The translations under genes and the position numbers were made by a program. Positions 1 to 7,618 of a stretch of DNA of 64,000 bases are shown piece by piece. The first letter of the stretch is position 1; each line of letters begins with the position of its first letter. Under the pieces are notes generated by a model, which saw only the letters and a list, made by a program, of their open reading frames with translations, searched no databases and was not told the DNA's origin. The DNA lies in contig CAMYAB010000001.1 in NCBI GenBank assembly GCA_947253625.1, forward strand, positions 372,001 through 436,000, given 5' to 3'. The stretch comes from an uncultured Porphyromonadaceae bacterium. Its GTDB lineage: Bacteria; Bacteroidota; Bacteroidia; Bacteroidales; Porphyromonadaceae.

Positions 1-350
1 GCGACAAGTTTAGGGTCGGAGTCGCAGGAGGCCCCGTCATGGACTGGCGCTACTACGAAGTAATGTATGGCGAGCGGTACATGGACACACCACAAGAAAA
101 CCCCCAAGGCTACGCCCAAAGTGATCTGACCACTCGGACACAAGACCTCAAGGGTCGGCTCCTGCTGATTCACGGATCGGTCGACCCCGTCGTGGTGTGG
201 CAAAACTCCCAAAAGTTTGTCCACAATGCTATCCGCTCAAGAGTCCTCGTAGACTACATGATTTACCCAACGCACGAACACAATGTACTTGGTCCGGATC
301 GAGTACACCTCTATATGACCATCACCAGATATTTCAAAGATTTCCTATGA
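1..350 (+). CDS. Dipeptidyl peptidase IV (S9 family), C-terminal end only
   Basis: This is the last ~115 residues of a secreted serine dipeptidyl peptidase that removes N-terminal X-Pro or X-Ala dipeptides. The reading frame is already open at base 3, so the gene begins before the window. The stretch VAGGPVMDWRYYEVMYGERY is the usual segment after the nucleophile of DPP-IV proteins. The catalytic Asp lies in IHGSVDPVVVW and the catalytic His in THEHNVLGP. The nucleophilic Ser would be upstream and is not seen. The stop overlaps the purD start (ATGA), so the two are translationally coupled. In asaccharolytic Porphyromonas this enzyme helps feed on peptides (family knowledge). Confidence 0.93.
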   Translation, partial: DKFRVGVAGGPVMDWRYYEVMYGERYMDTPQENPQGYAQSDLTTRTQDLKGRLLLIHGSVDPVVVWQNSQKFVHNAIRSRVLVDYMIYPTHEHNVLGPDRVHLYMTITRYFKDFL

Positions 351-1618
351 ATACACTCGTAATCGGAAGTGGCGGACGCGAGCAAGCTTTGGCATGGAAG
401 ATTGCCCAAAGCTCCACCGTGGACACAGTCTACATAGCTCCGGGCAATGCCGGCAGACTTTCCAAGTGCCAAAACATCCCCCTAGACCTCGGTCATCCGC
501 AAGAGATAGCGGACTTTGTATCCAAGCACCAAGTCCGACTCATCGTTGTCGGACCGGAGCAACCCTTGGTGGATGGGCTGGTCGACAAGCTGTCGAAGCT
601 CTGCCCCAATGTCCATATCGTAGGACCCACAGCCGAAGGCGCCAAGCTGGAGAGTAGCAAGCAACATGCCAAGGAGTTCATGAAACGCAATGGCGTACGC
701 ACAGCCGCCTACCGAGCATTCAAGCGAGGAGAGGCATTGGCGGCTCAGGAGTTTTTGAGAGGTCTAAAGAGTGGCCCCTATGTACTCAAGGCCGACGGAC
801 TGGCGGCCGGGAAAGGCGTACTGATCCTTGACGACCTGAATGAAGCGTGCCGTGAGGTTGAGGAGATGCTTGACGGAAAGTTTGGGGCGGCAGGCTCCAC
901 AGTTGTCATCGAGGAGTACTTGAAAGGGATCGAGTGCTCCGTCTTTGTACTCACCGATGGGACTAACTACAAGATCCTGCCTGTCGCAAAAGACTACAAG
1001 CGCATAGGAGAAAAAGACACCGGTCCCAATACCGGAGGCATGGGGGCGGTATCACCGGTCCCCTTTGCGGACACTACTTTCATGAAAAGAGTGGAAGAGG
1101 AGATCGTAAAACCGACCATCCAAGGGTTGAGCCCCGACTGCTACCAAGGATTTGTCTTCATCGGCCTAATGAATATGGAAGGAACCCCCTACGTGATCGA
1201 GTACAACTGTCGCATGGGAGATCCGGAGACCGAGGCGGTGATGCTACGGATAGACGAGGACCTTGTCCCCTACCTCACCTCCCTCAAGGAGCAAAAGCTG
1301 GGGACCCTCCCGGACATCAAGGAAAGTGCCAACGTGGCTCTCACAGTAATCATGGCCAGCGATGGGTATCCCGGTGCGTATCAGATGGGGACCATCCTCA
1401 CCGACATACCGGCCCCGACAGAGGAGATCGTCGTCTTCCATGCGGGGACAAAAGTAAATGCCGACAAGCAGACTGTCAGTGCCGGAGGACGTGTGCTGGC
1501 CGTCTCAGTCCTGGCCGACAGCATCCCGGATGCCCGTGAAAAAGCCTACCATGTACTGAAGGGGATCGGCTTTGGCAACGCCTACTACCGTCGCGACATC
1601 GGGAACGACCTGCTCTGA
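347..1618 (+). CDS. purD: Phosphoribosylamine-glycine ligase (GAR synthetase)
   Basis: Catalyses ATP-dependent joining of phosphoribosylamine and glycine, step two of de novo purine synthesis, in the cytosol. The protein is 423 residues, the normal family length. It opens with the N-domain signature MNTLVIGSGGREQALAWK, followed by GPEQPLVDGL, the ATP-grasp segment LKADGLAAGKGV, NTGGMGAVSPV, and the metal/ATP site EYNCRMGDPETEAVM. The ATG at 347 overlaps the stop of the DPP-IV gene and gives exactly the family N-terminus; an in-frame start further upstream would add 50 unrelated residues from inside the neighbouring gene. It is the first of three purine genes in the window (purH and purB lie elsewhere). 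Confidence 0.97.
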   Translation: MNTLVIGSGGREQALAWKIAQSSTVDTVYIAPGNAGRLSKCQNIPLDLGHPQEIADFVSKHQVRLIVVGPEQPLVDGLVDKLSKLCPNVHIVGPTAEGAKLESSKQHAKEFMKRNGVRTAAYRAFKRGEALAAQEFLRGLKSGPYVLKADGLAAGKGVLILDDLNEACREVEEMLDGKFGAAGSTVVIEEYLKGIECSVFVLTDGTNYKILPVAKDYKRIGEKDTGPNTGGMGAVSPVPFADTTFMKRVEEEIVKPTIQGLSPDCYQGFVFIGLMNMEGTPYVIEYNCRMGDPETEAVMLRIDEDLVPYLTSLKEQKLGTLPDIKESANVALTVIMASDGYPGAYQMGTILTDIPAPTEEIVVFHAGTKVNADKQTVSAGGRVLAVSVLADSIPDAREKAYHVLKGIGFGNAYYRRDIGNDLL

Positions 1619-1622
1619 ACCT

Positions 1623-2507
1623 ATGCCGCACTCCATACTGCAGCAGCTATTCCCTCGGATTCCGGAGACACTGCAAACACTGCTGACCAGGCCTATAGCA
1701 GTGGTTGTGGTGGGGCTGGGGCTTATGAGCCTGCTCTATCGCCACTGTCTGCTGTGCTATGGCTCACGAAAAGCACCTCTACTACCGTTGCTCCTATTCG
1801 GGCTTATCATCCTCTCATTGCCGGAAGTAACGATGGCAAAGATGAGTGCCATACCGATGATAAGCGCAGCCTTGGTGGTCCTTTTCGTTGAACTGCTAGT
1901 GATCTCGTACGCCAGGCAAAACTCGCCGTTCATCTCGTTCAACTCCGGTGTCACTATTGCGACACTTAGCTTGTTTCACCCGGGGTATTTGGCACTCCTG
2001 CTCATCCAGCTCCAAAAGGCGGAGCGACTGAAAGTCAATACGCCCCGACACCTATCTGCCCTGACACTCGGCTTGGTGACGACACTCCTTGTGGCCCTCA
2101 TGCTGAGTGCCCCGCCCGAGTGGACTGCCTTGAGGAGTACGATGCTGGGGTATATCTCTTCACTCAGAGTGACACTCACACTTCCGATGCTTCCCATCAC
2201 CTCCATGCTAGGGGTTGGTATCATCGTGCCGGCACTGTCCGCTCAAGGCTATTTTACGCAACGACGCTCTACGTCACGCTACCGCTGGATGCTACTGTTG
2301 CACCTCCTCATGATGTGGGTGCTGCTTATCTTGTACGCCCTCTACAGTACGCAGAGTGGTTATCTCATCAGTGCTCTGTTTTTTGGGAGCAGTGCCTGCC
2401 ACTACCTTATCACCGACTCCGGCAGCTCTCCGGCACTCAAGTGGGCTTTACTTGCGGGAGTCTTACTCTGCATGATTGGTGCGTTCTCCACTATCTCACA
2501 ACCCTGA
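1623..2507 (+). CDS. Polytopic membrane protein of unknown function downstream of purD
   Basis: A 294-residue, very hydrophobic protein with about eight to nine predicted membrane spans, several containing runs such as LLPLLLFGLIILSL and LLLHLLMMWVLLILY. No catalytic motif is visible. It starts 4 bp after the purD stop and ends 3 bp before the next gene, so it belongs to the same operon. Bacteroidota genomes often carry a membrane protein of the DUF6427 type next to purD; position and topology fit that family, but I cannot confirm membership from sequence by eye. Function unknown. Confidence 0.75.
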   Translation: MPHSILQQLFPRIPETLQTLLTRPIAVVVVGLGLMSLLYRHCLLCYGSRKAPLLPLLLFGLIILSLPEVTMAKMSAIPMISAALVVLFVELLVISYARQNSPFISFNSGVTIATLSLFHPGYLALLLIQLQKAERLKVNTPRHLSALTLGLVTTLLVALMLSAPPEWTALRSTMLGYISSLRVTLTLPMLPITSMLGVGIIVPALSAQGYFTQRRSTSRYRWMLLLHLLMMWVLLILYALYSTQSGYLISALFFGSSACHYLITDSGSSPALKWALLAGVLLCMIGAFSTISQP

Positions 2508-2510
2508 TTT

Positions 2511-3104
2511 ATGCTCGACTTCCTCATCAGCTACGGCTACATTGGTGTATTTTTGGCGGCATTCTTGGCGGCAACCGTCCTACCCTTCAGTAGCGAAGTG
2601 GTATTGGCCGGAGTGATGGCCACCGGTGCGAACTATGTCACCCTCATCATCGCCGCAACCATCGGAAATGTCCTAGGCGGTATGACCTGCTATTGGCTGG
2701 GCACCCTAGGCAAGCGTGACTGGATCACCAAGTACCTGCGGATGCCCGAAAAGCAAGTCGACAAGTGGACCAACTACCTTCAGGGAAAAGGTGCCTGGAT
2801 GGCCTTCTTTGTCTTCATACCGGGCGTGGGAGACTTTTTTGCCGTCGCACTGGGGCTCCTGCGCGCAAATGTATGGGCAGTCTTGGGCTTCATGACCGCC
2901 GGCAAGCTCCTCCGCTACCTAGTTTTGGGAGAGGGAATCCGCTTCACGGGCAAGCACTGGAGTAGCATTGTGGACTTTGCACACGACGAGCCAATTCTCA
3001 TTAGCCTTATAGTGGTTGCGATACTACTTGGTGCCCTAGCTTTCATCCTTGTCCGCTGGTCCAAAAAACGCCACTCAACCGACAACGAAGCCTCCCCCAA
3101 ATAA
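2511..3104 (+). CDS. DedA/YqaA-family membrane protein
   Basis: A 197-residue inner-membrane protein of the SNARE-associated/DedA (VTT-domain) superfamily, closest in look to YqaA. The N-terminus has YGYIGVFLAAFLAATVLPFSSEVVLAG followed by the glycine-rich ATIGNVLGGMTCYWLGTLGK, the hallmark of YqaA proteins. The middle segment GKGAWMAFFVFIPGVGDFFAVALGLL is the second re-entrant region, and the last span precedes a short basic tail. DedA relatives act in lipid-carrier recycling and membrane homeostasis; which lipid this one handles cannot be told. It sits in the purD operon, 3 bp after the preceding gene. Confidence 0.88.
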   Translation: MLDFLISYGYIGVFLAAFLAATVLPFSSEVVLAGVMATGANYVTLIIAATIGNVLGGMTCYWLGTLGKRDWITKYLRMPEKQVDKWTNYLQGKGAWMAFFVFIPGVGDFFAVALGLLRANVWAVLGFMTAGKLLRYLVLGEGIRFTGKHWSSIVDFAHDEPILISLIVVAILLGALAFILVRWSKKRHSTDNEASPK

Positions 3105-3122
3105 ACGGTGCAATCACGGCCA

Positions 3123-4460
3123 ATGGCTCAATCTATTAACCTCAGCGGCAAAGAAATACTCCGGCTCTCCGGCCCGGTAATGATCTCCTTTGTGGCCCAC
3201 AACCTGATCGGGGTCGTGGACACCGCCTTCCTAGGACGCTTGGGCGAAGTACAACTTGGAGGTGCCTCTATGGCAAGCCTTGTCTACTTCTGCATCTACA
3301 CGATAGGCTTTGGTCTAGCCAGTGGTACCCAGATCATCATCGGACACCGATACGGTGCCGGCAAATGGGGGAGCATAGGGCATGTGCTTGGGCAAAGCCT
3401 GTTCCTACTCTGCGGAGTGGGCATAGCGATGACCATACTGGGCTTTCCGCTGGGTCGCTGGCTATTCACCACACTACTGAGTAGCGACGCCGTCTCAGCC
3501 TCAGCGATCCAATACTGGGAATACCGCGCATTTGGGTTCACATTCGCGTTTGCCAGTTCCTCCTTTCGCTCCTTTTTTGTAGGCACCTCCGACACCAAGG
3601 TACTCACCTACAGTTCAGTCGTCATGTCCATCGTCAATATCACCCTGGACTATGCCCTGATCTTCGGCAATCTCGGACTCCCCGCCATGGGCGTAAAGGG
3701 AGCGGCCGTTGCCAGTGTGCTAGCAGAAGTGTCGGGCATACTTTTCTACATCATCTACATGAGGCGAAAAGTGGACCTCCGACTCTATGGTATCGACAGG
3801 GCAAACCTCCTTGATTGGGACAGTGACTTGCTCAAAAAACTGGTGCACCTCTCCATCTACCTCGTCCTACAAGCCATGCTGAGCCAATCCGTTTGGACGG
3901 TCTTCTTTTTCATGATCGAAAGCCTTGGTGAGCGAGAGCTGGCGGTCGCCTCCATCGTCCGTAGCTTTTACATCCTACTCTTCATTCCCATCAACTCCTA
4001 CAGCACCGCAGTACGCAGTACTGTGAGTCACATCTTCGGTGCCGGCGACCCCTCCAAGATCCACGGCTACCTCCACACCGCCCTAAAAATATCTGGCACC
4101 ACCATGCTCCTCCTGCTCCTGGTCGTCAATAGCTTTGCATCGTTTTTTCTCAGCATATTCACCAACCAACCGGAGCTCATCCAGGCCTGCATTCCCTCAC
4201 TGCGAGTCGTGAGCATAGCCCTAATGATATGTAGCCTTGGCGCCATGTACTTTAGTGCAGTCGGCTCCACCGGTGCGACCCAGCGCGTCTTTCTCATCGA
4301 GCTAATCAGCATAGTCCTCTACCTAGGGCTTGCCACGGTACTTGTATATGTCCTACACGCACCTGTCCACCTTTGCTTCGCTGTGGAGATCTGCTACTAT
4401 GCGCTCATTGCACTTCTCAGCATCCGCTTTGTCCAAAAGGAGAAGTGGAGCAAACTCTAG
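3123..4460 (+). CDS. MATE-family efflux transporter
   Basis: A 445-residue multidrug and toxin extrusion transporter with 12 predicted spans in two halves. The N-terminus KEILRLSGPVMISFVAHNLIGVVDTAFLGRLG is typical of the DinF/NorM-like branch. These proteins export cationic drugs or metabolites using H+ or Na+. I chose the ATG at 3123 (MAQSINLSGKE); an in-frame GTG at 3108 would add five residues, and neither has a clear ribosome binding site. It follows the DedA-like gene by 18 bp and ends the plus-strand run. Substrate unknown. Confidence 0.93.
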   Translation: MAQSINLSGKEILRLSGPVMISFVAHNLIGVVDTAFLGRLGEVQLGGASMASLVYFCIYTIGFGLASGTQIIIGHRYGAGKWGSIGHVLGQSLFLLCGVGIAMTILGFPLGRWLFTTLLSSDAVSASAIQYWEYRAFGFTFAFASSSFRSFFVGTSDTKVLTYSSVVMSIVNITLDYALIFGNLGLPAMGVKGAAVASVLAEVSGILFYIIYMRRKVDLRLYGIDRANLLDWDSDLLKKLVHLSIYLVLQAMLSQSVWTVFFFMIESLGERELAVASIVRSFYILLFIPINSYSTAVRSTVSHIFGAGDPSKIHGYLHTALKISGTTMLLLLLVVNSFASFFLSIFTNQPELIQACIPSLRVVSIALMICSLGAMYFSAVGSTGATQRVFLIELISIVLYLGLATVLVYVLHAPVHLCFAVEICYYALIALLSIRFVQKEKWSKL

Positions 4461-4516
4461 TAAAAAAGTATCCACTACTAAAAATCCCCTTTCGAAAGAA
4501 ACGTAGCCCCTACAAC

Positions 4517-4610
4517 GAGACTCTAGGTTCCATCGGGTGAGACTGTAGTTTCTACGGGGAGAAACTGTAGTTTCATACGGAAGAGACTGTAGTCTCATGC
4601 GAGGGAGACT
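4517..4610. repeat. Four-unit 22-bp tandem array of imperfect palindromes
   Basis: Units begin at 4517, 4539, 4561 and 4583, with the start of a fifth at 4605, so the period is exactly 22 bp. Each unit starts with a 14-bp palindrome: GAGACTCTAGGTTC, GAGACTGTAGTTTC, GAAACTGTAGTTTC, GAGACTGTAGTCTC. The remaining 8 bp vary (for example TACGGGGA). The third and fourth units differ at paired positions yet both remain perfect in their arms (GAAAC/GTTTC against GAGAC/GTCTC). It lies between two convergent genes (MATE exporter and GHL10 protein) and takes up most of the 207-bp gap; no separate terminator was recognised. Confidence 0.85.
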
Positions 4611-4667
4611 ACTTGCATTGGGGAAATTTTGGTACTCTGAGGGGCTTTTTCCAAAAAAGCGCAGAGA

Positions 4668-6167
4668 CTAAGGACGCCGATAGTAGGCAACCGGTGGCGA
4701 GATGCACTCTTGCCCCGTATGGATATCATAGGCACCGACAGATAGGGAGACCAAGTCTTCGTCCTCAAACCTTTCCCAGGGGATTACGACTTGACATTCG
4801 GTCGTCACAGCAATCAGATTGTCGCCGGTGTCGGTGTCAGGATCGGCACCATGGTTCCGACAATAGACCGAGTAGAGCAGACGAGGCTCCTCATTGCTTG
4901 GAGAAGTCCAAGTCACAGAGAGTCCTTTGTCCGTTTTTTCCAAAGCTAAGATGTCAGGAGCAGGCGGTGGTGGTGAGCAGGTACTATCGGCTCGGCACCA
5001 TATCGGGCGCGGGAGTACGGGGGCGACAAAGAGAGAGTCGCGGAGTCCTCGATGCAGCGGAAGAGCTAGGTTGGCCACCTGATCCGCCCTAAAAAAGCTG
5101 ACCCCGGCCAGCGTACTGTCACGCTGGACTAGGGCGACCTGCTCCAAGACCTCCTCCACAGGCCAACGCCCCTCACCGGGAAGCATGCGATATGCCCCCA
5201 GTCCTATGACGATGGGTAGATCCACGCGAGACTTCCAGTCCTCAATGATCGGGAGGAAGCTCCGCCCACGAATATAGTGCATCGGTACAATAAAGTCCAC
5301 CAGACTATCCTTGGCCCAAGCCACGGGATTTTGGCACACATCATCGAGAGCTGTCCAGGCCCCCTTCTGATCATGACCGGCTATGTGACGCTGATAGGTC
5401 CCCAGGGTGGCACAACTAAAGAGCACAGCAGGACACTGTCGCTTGACCTCATCATGGACAGTACGGACGATAGCGGTAATGTTTTGGGTCCTCCAATCCC
5501 GAAGGGAGAGAGACGTACCGGCCTTGAGGTAGGCTTGGCGGTCCGGGAAAGATCGGGTGTTTTCGGGATAGCGGATGTAATCTAGGTGTATTCCATCAAG
5601 CGCATACTTTTGTAGCAGCTCCGATACAATCCGCCGGAGATGATCGGCCGTGGCCGGATTAGCCGGATCCATATAGGCCTCACGCTTGTACTCAACGACC
5701 TTGCGTGGCCACACCTTGACATAAGCCGTGGAAGCCAGCGAGCGGCGGTACCAACGACCACCGAGAGGGAGAGCAACTAGCCACGCATGCACGGCCATTC
5801 CCCGCTTGTGACACTCATTGATTGCAAAGGCAAGGGGATCGTATCCAAACTTTCCTTGTCTTGCAAACAATGGGTTACCCGGCTCCACCGACGAGGGATA
5901 GATCAGATCCCCACGCCCTCGCACCTGCAAAAAAACGGTGTTGATCCCGGCTACTTGTAGGCGGTCCAATAGTTGAGTCAACTCCCGCTTTTGATGCCCC
6001 TCATCGGAGGAGGTCGGCCAATCCAAACCGTAGACAGTGGTCAGCCAGACAGCCCTCATCTCGTACTTGGGGCGGTGAGGCCCGGCGTGTGCATCCGGAC
6101 AGAAAGTGTTGGTGACTACGAGGAAAAGCAATAAAAAAGCTGTGAGCCACAGCCCACATTTCCTCAT
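4668..6167 (-). CDS. Secreted family-10-like glycoside hydrolase (GHL10)
   Basis: A 499-residue exported protein. Its N-terminus MRKCGLWLTAFLLLFLVV is a signal peptide ending near CPDAHAG. After it comes EMRAVWLTTVYGLDWPTS, then INTVFLQVRGRGDLIYPS and GMAVHAWL, the standard layout of the GHL10 (YngK/DUF187) TIM-barrel domain, followed by GIHLDYIRYP, which holds its conserved acidic residue. The last ~100 residues (PPPPAPDILALEKTDKGLSV onward) look like a fibronectin-III-type module. These enzymes are thought to cut peptidoglycan-derived or other glycans. The ATG at 6167 overlaps the panC stop (ATGA). A longer in-frame start inside panC was rejected because it would bury the signal peptide. 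Confidence 0.9.
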   Translation of the reverse strand: MRKCGLWLTAFLLLFLVVTNTFCPDAHAGPHRPKYEMRAVWLTTVYGLDWPTSSDEGHQKRELTQLLDRLQVAGINTVFLQVRGRGDLIYPSSVEPGNPLFARQGKFGYDPLAFAINECHKRGMAVHAWLVALPLGGRWYRRSLASTAYVKVWPRKVVEYKREAYMDPANPATADHLRRIVSELLQKYALDGIHLDYIRYPENTRSFPDRQAYLKAGTSLSLRDWRTQNITAIVRTVHDEVKRQCPAVLFSCATLGTYQRHIAGHDQKGAWTALDDVCQNPVAWAKDSLVDFIVPMHYIRGRSFLPIIEDWKSRVDLPIVIGLGAYRMLPGEGRWPVEEVLEQVALVQRDSTLAGVSFFRADQVANLALPLHRGLRDSLFVAPVLPRPIWCRADSTCSPPPPAPDILALEKTDKGLSVTWTSPSNEEPRLLYSVYCRNHGADPDTDTGDNLIAVTTECQVVIPWERFEDEDLVSLSVGAYDIHTGQECISPPVAYYRRP

Positions 6168-7006
6168 AGAGCGACGTGGTCTATCAAGCGCACTTCGCCA
6201 CAGTAGACGGTAATAGCTCCGACAGGTTCCCGGCTCTCCCCCCACTCCCGGAGCTCCTCCAGCGTGGTGCCATCGACAATACTAAAATACTCAACCCGGA
6301 GCAGTGGCTCTTTTTCGATCATACGTACCACCGCCTCTCGCACTTCGGAGACAGATGCGCCGGACTCTTTTAGCTCCTTTCCTGCCAAAAGCGCCTTATA
6401 TATAAGTGGGGCAACCGCACGCTCGGCAGGCGTAAGCCTATTGTTACGCGAGCTCATGGCAAGCCCATCCGGTTCCCGGACGACTGGGCAAGGGACTATC
6501 TTGACATCTATGTCCGGTGATAGCTCCACCATCCGGGCAATGACTGCGATCTGCTGAAAGTCCTTGAGACCAAAATAGGCATACGTGGGACGCACCAACC
6601 TGAAAAGCTTGCTGACAATCCACACAACACCCTGAAAGTGACCCGGTCGATACTGCCCCTCCATCACTTCGGCCACATGACCGAGATCATACTGAGGAGG
6701 GCACTCGTTCGGCTCATAAACCGCCTCGGGGGTTGGCATGAACACCACATCCACACCGGCCGACTCCAATAGATGCAGATCATCCTCATCATTGTGCGGA
6801 TAGGTCTGTAGGTCCGTGGGGTTGTTGAACTGAGTTGGGTTCAAAAAGACGCTGACAAAGGTGCAGTCGCATTCACTTAGCGAACGCCTGATCAGGCTGA
6901 GGTGACCCTCGTGCAACCCACCCATCGTGGGGACAAAGCCTATCGTTTCATTGGTATAGTGAGCTCGAACCTGCTTGAGCTCCTCTTGGGTACGTACTAC
7001 TTTCAT
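6164..7006 (-). CDS. panC: Pantothenate synthetase (pantoate-beta-alanine ligase)
   Basis: Makes pantothenate from pantoate and beta-alanine with ATP, for coenzyme A. The protein is 280 residues. It shows the nucleotidyl-transferase motif PTMGGLHEGHLSLI (HIGH-like), LNPTQFNNPTDLQTYPH, the pantoate/ATP region YFGLKDFQQ, and the flexible SSRNNRL (KMSKS-like) segment. I chose ATG 7006 (MKVVRTQEEL), which matches the family start; a TTG nine bases upstream (preceded by AGGA) is possible. It follows a 69-residue membrane protein by 49 bp and overlaps the GHL10 gene by 4 bp. No panB or panD is in the window. Confidence 0.95.
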   Translation of the reverse strand: MKVVRTQEELKQVRAHYTNETIGFVPTMGGLHEGHLSLIRRSLSECDCTFVSVFLNPTQFNNPTDLQTYPHNDEDDLHLLESAGVDVVFMPTPEAVYEPNECPPQYDLGHVAEVMEGQYRPGHFQGVVWIVSKLFRLVRPTYAYFGLKDFQQIAVIARMVELSPDIDVKIVPCPVVREPDGLAMSSRNNRLTPAERAVAPLIYKALLAGKELKESGASVSEVREAVVRMIEKEPLLRVEYFSIVDGTTLEELREWGESREPVGAITVYCGEVRLIDHVAL

Positions 7007-7055
7007 ATTTTTCAATTGATCCTTATTATTGTATGGTCCACTCTGAGTTGGGCCA

Positions 7056-7265
7056 TTAGTTTTGGTCTTTTCTTCGTTTCAACTCTCTGTAAATAGGCAA
7101 TCCCACCAAGACTGCACTCATGATGATCGTATAGACCAAAAAACCATCGATGCGTCTATTCGTGAGCAAGACAATGTACACTAGGAATCCCCATAGCGCC
7201 AACAGACAAGCCATCTGTAGCGTCCCCATGCGTCTGGGACGGCGAGGATATTTGTTTGTACTCAT
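7056..7265 (-). CDS. Small two-span membrane protein
   Basis: A 69-residue protein with a basic N-terminus (NKYPRRPRRMG), two hydrophobic spans (LQMACLLALWGFLVYIVLL and FLVYTIIMSAVLVGLPIY) and a charged tail (RELKRRKDQN). The flanks suggest an in-out-in hairpin. Its ATG overlaps the stop of the DUF2007-like gene (ATGA), so it is translationally coupled to it. Not recognised; function unknown. Confidence 0.7.
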   Translation of the reverse strand: MSTNKYPRRPRRMGTLQMACLLALWGFLVYIVLLTNRRIDGFLVYTIIMSAVLVGLPIYRELKRRKDQN

Positions 7266-7618
7266 CCTATAATATAGGTGTAGATCGCCAGTAGCAGAAG
7301 TACTAGCAGTATCAGGACAATGATGGTCCGGATAGATCCGGCAGTCTTGGGGAGTGGGGTGCTGTCCATCGCCTCAGATGGATCGGGGAGGGCTAGATAG
7401 CCTTCGGCACGCAATAGACGCACAGCCGACTGTGCATCAGCCTCACTGACCATGAGCGATACCCCCTGAGTAATCCCTTGCACACCACCAAAAACTTGGT
7501 TGAGGGTCTCACCCGAGACAACGGCTCGTATTCCCTCGCTTTCCAGCCGAGCCTTGGCCAGATGTACGTCCACAGCATTTAGGCTGTTGTAGACGACTAC
7601 GTCACAGGCTTCTCTCAT
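7262..7618 (-). CDS. DUF2007-type putative signal transducing protein with C-terminal anchor
   Basis: A 118-residue protein. Residues ~5-75 match the DUF2007 pattern: VVVYNSLNAVDVHLAKARLE, then a hydrophobic SLMVSEADAQSAVRLLRAEGY. These small domains are annotated as putative signal transducers, with no proven role. A single span, TIIVLILLVLLLLAIYTYII, closes the protein, so the domain probably faces the cytosol from the inner membrane. It overlaps hemG upstream and the 69-residue gene downstream by 4 bp each, forming a coupled trio. Confidence 0.82.
   Translation of the reverse strand: MREACDVVVYNSLNAVDVHLAKARLESEGIRAVVSGETLNQVFGGVQGITQGVSLMVSEADAQSAVRLLRAEGYLALPDPSEAMDSTPLPKTAGSIRTIIVLILLVLLLLAIYTYIIG

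Noticed and set aside
197..346. Upstream extension of purD
   Set aside because: The extra residues are the DPP-IV gene read in another frame; ATG 347 gives the family N-terminus.
6168..6245. Upstream extension of the GHL10 gene into panC
   Set aside because: It would place 26 residues before a clear signal peptide; ATG 6167 overlaps the panC stop as ATGA.
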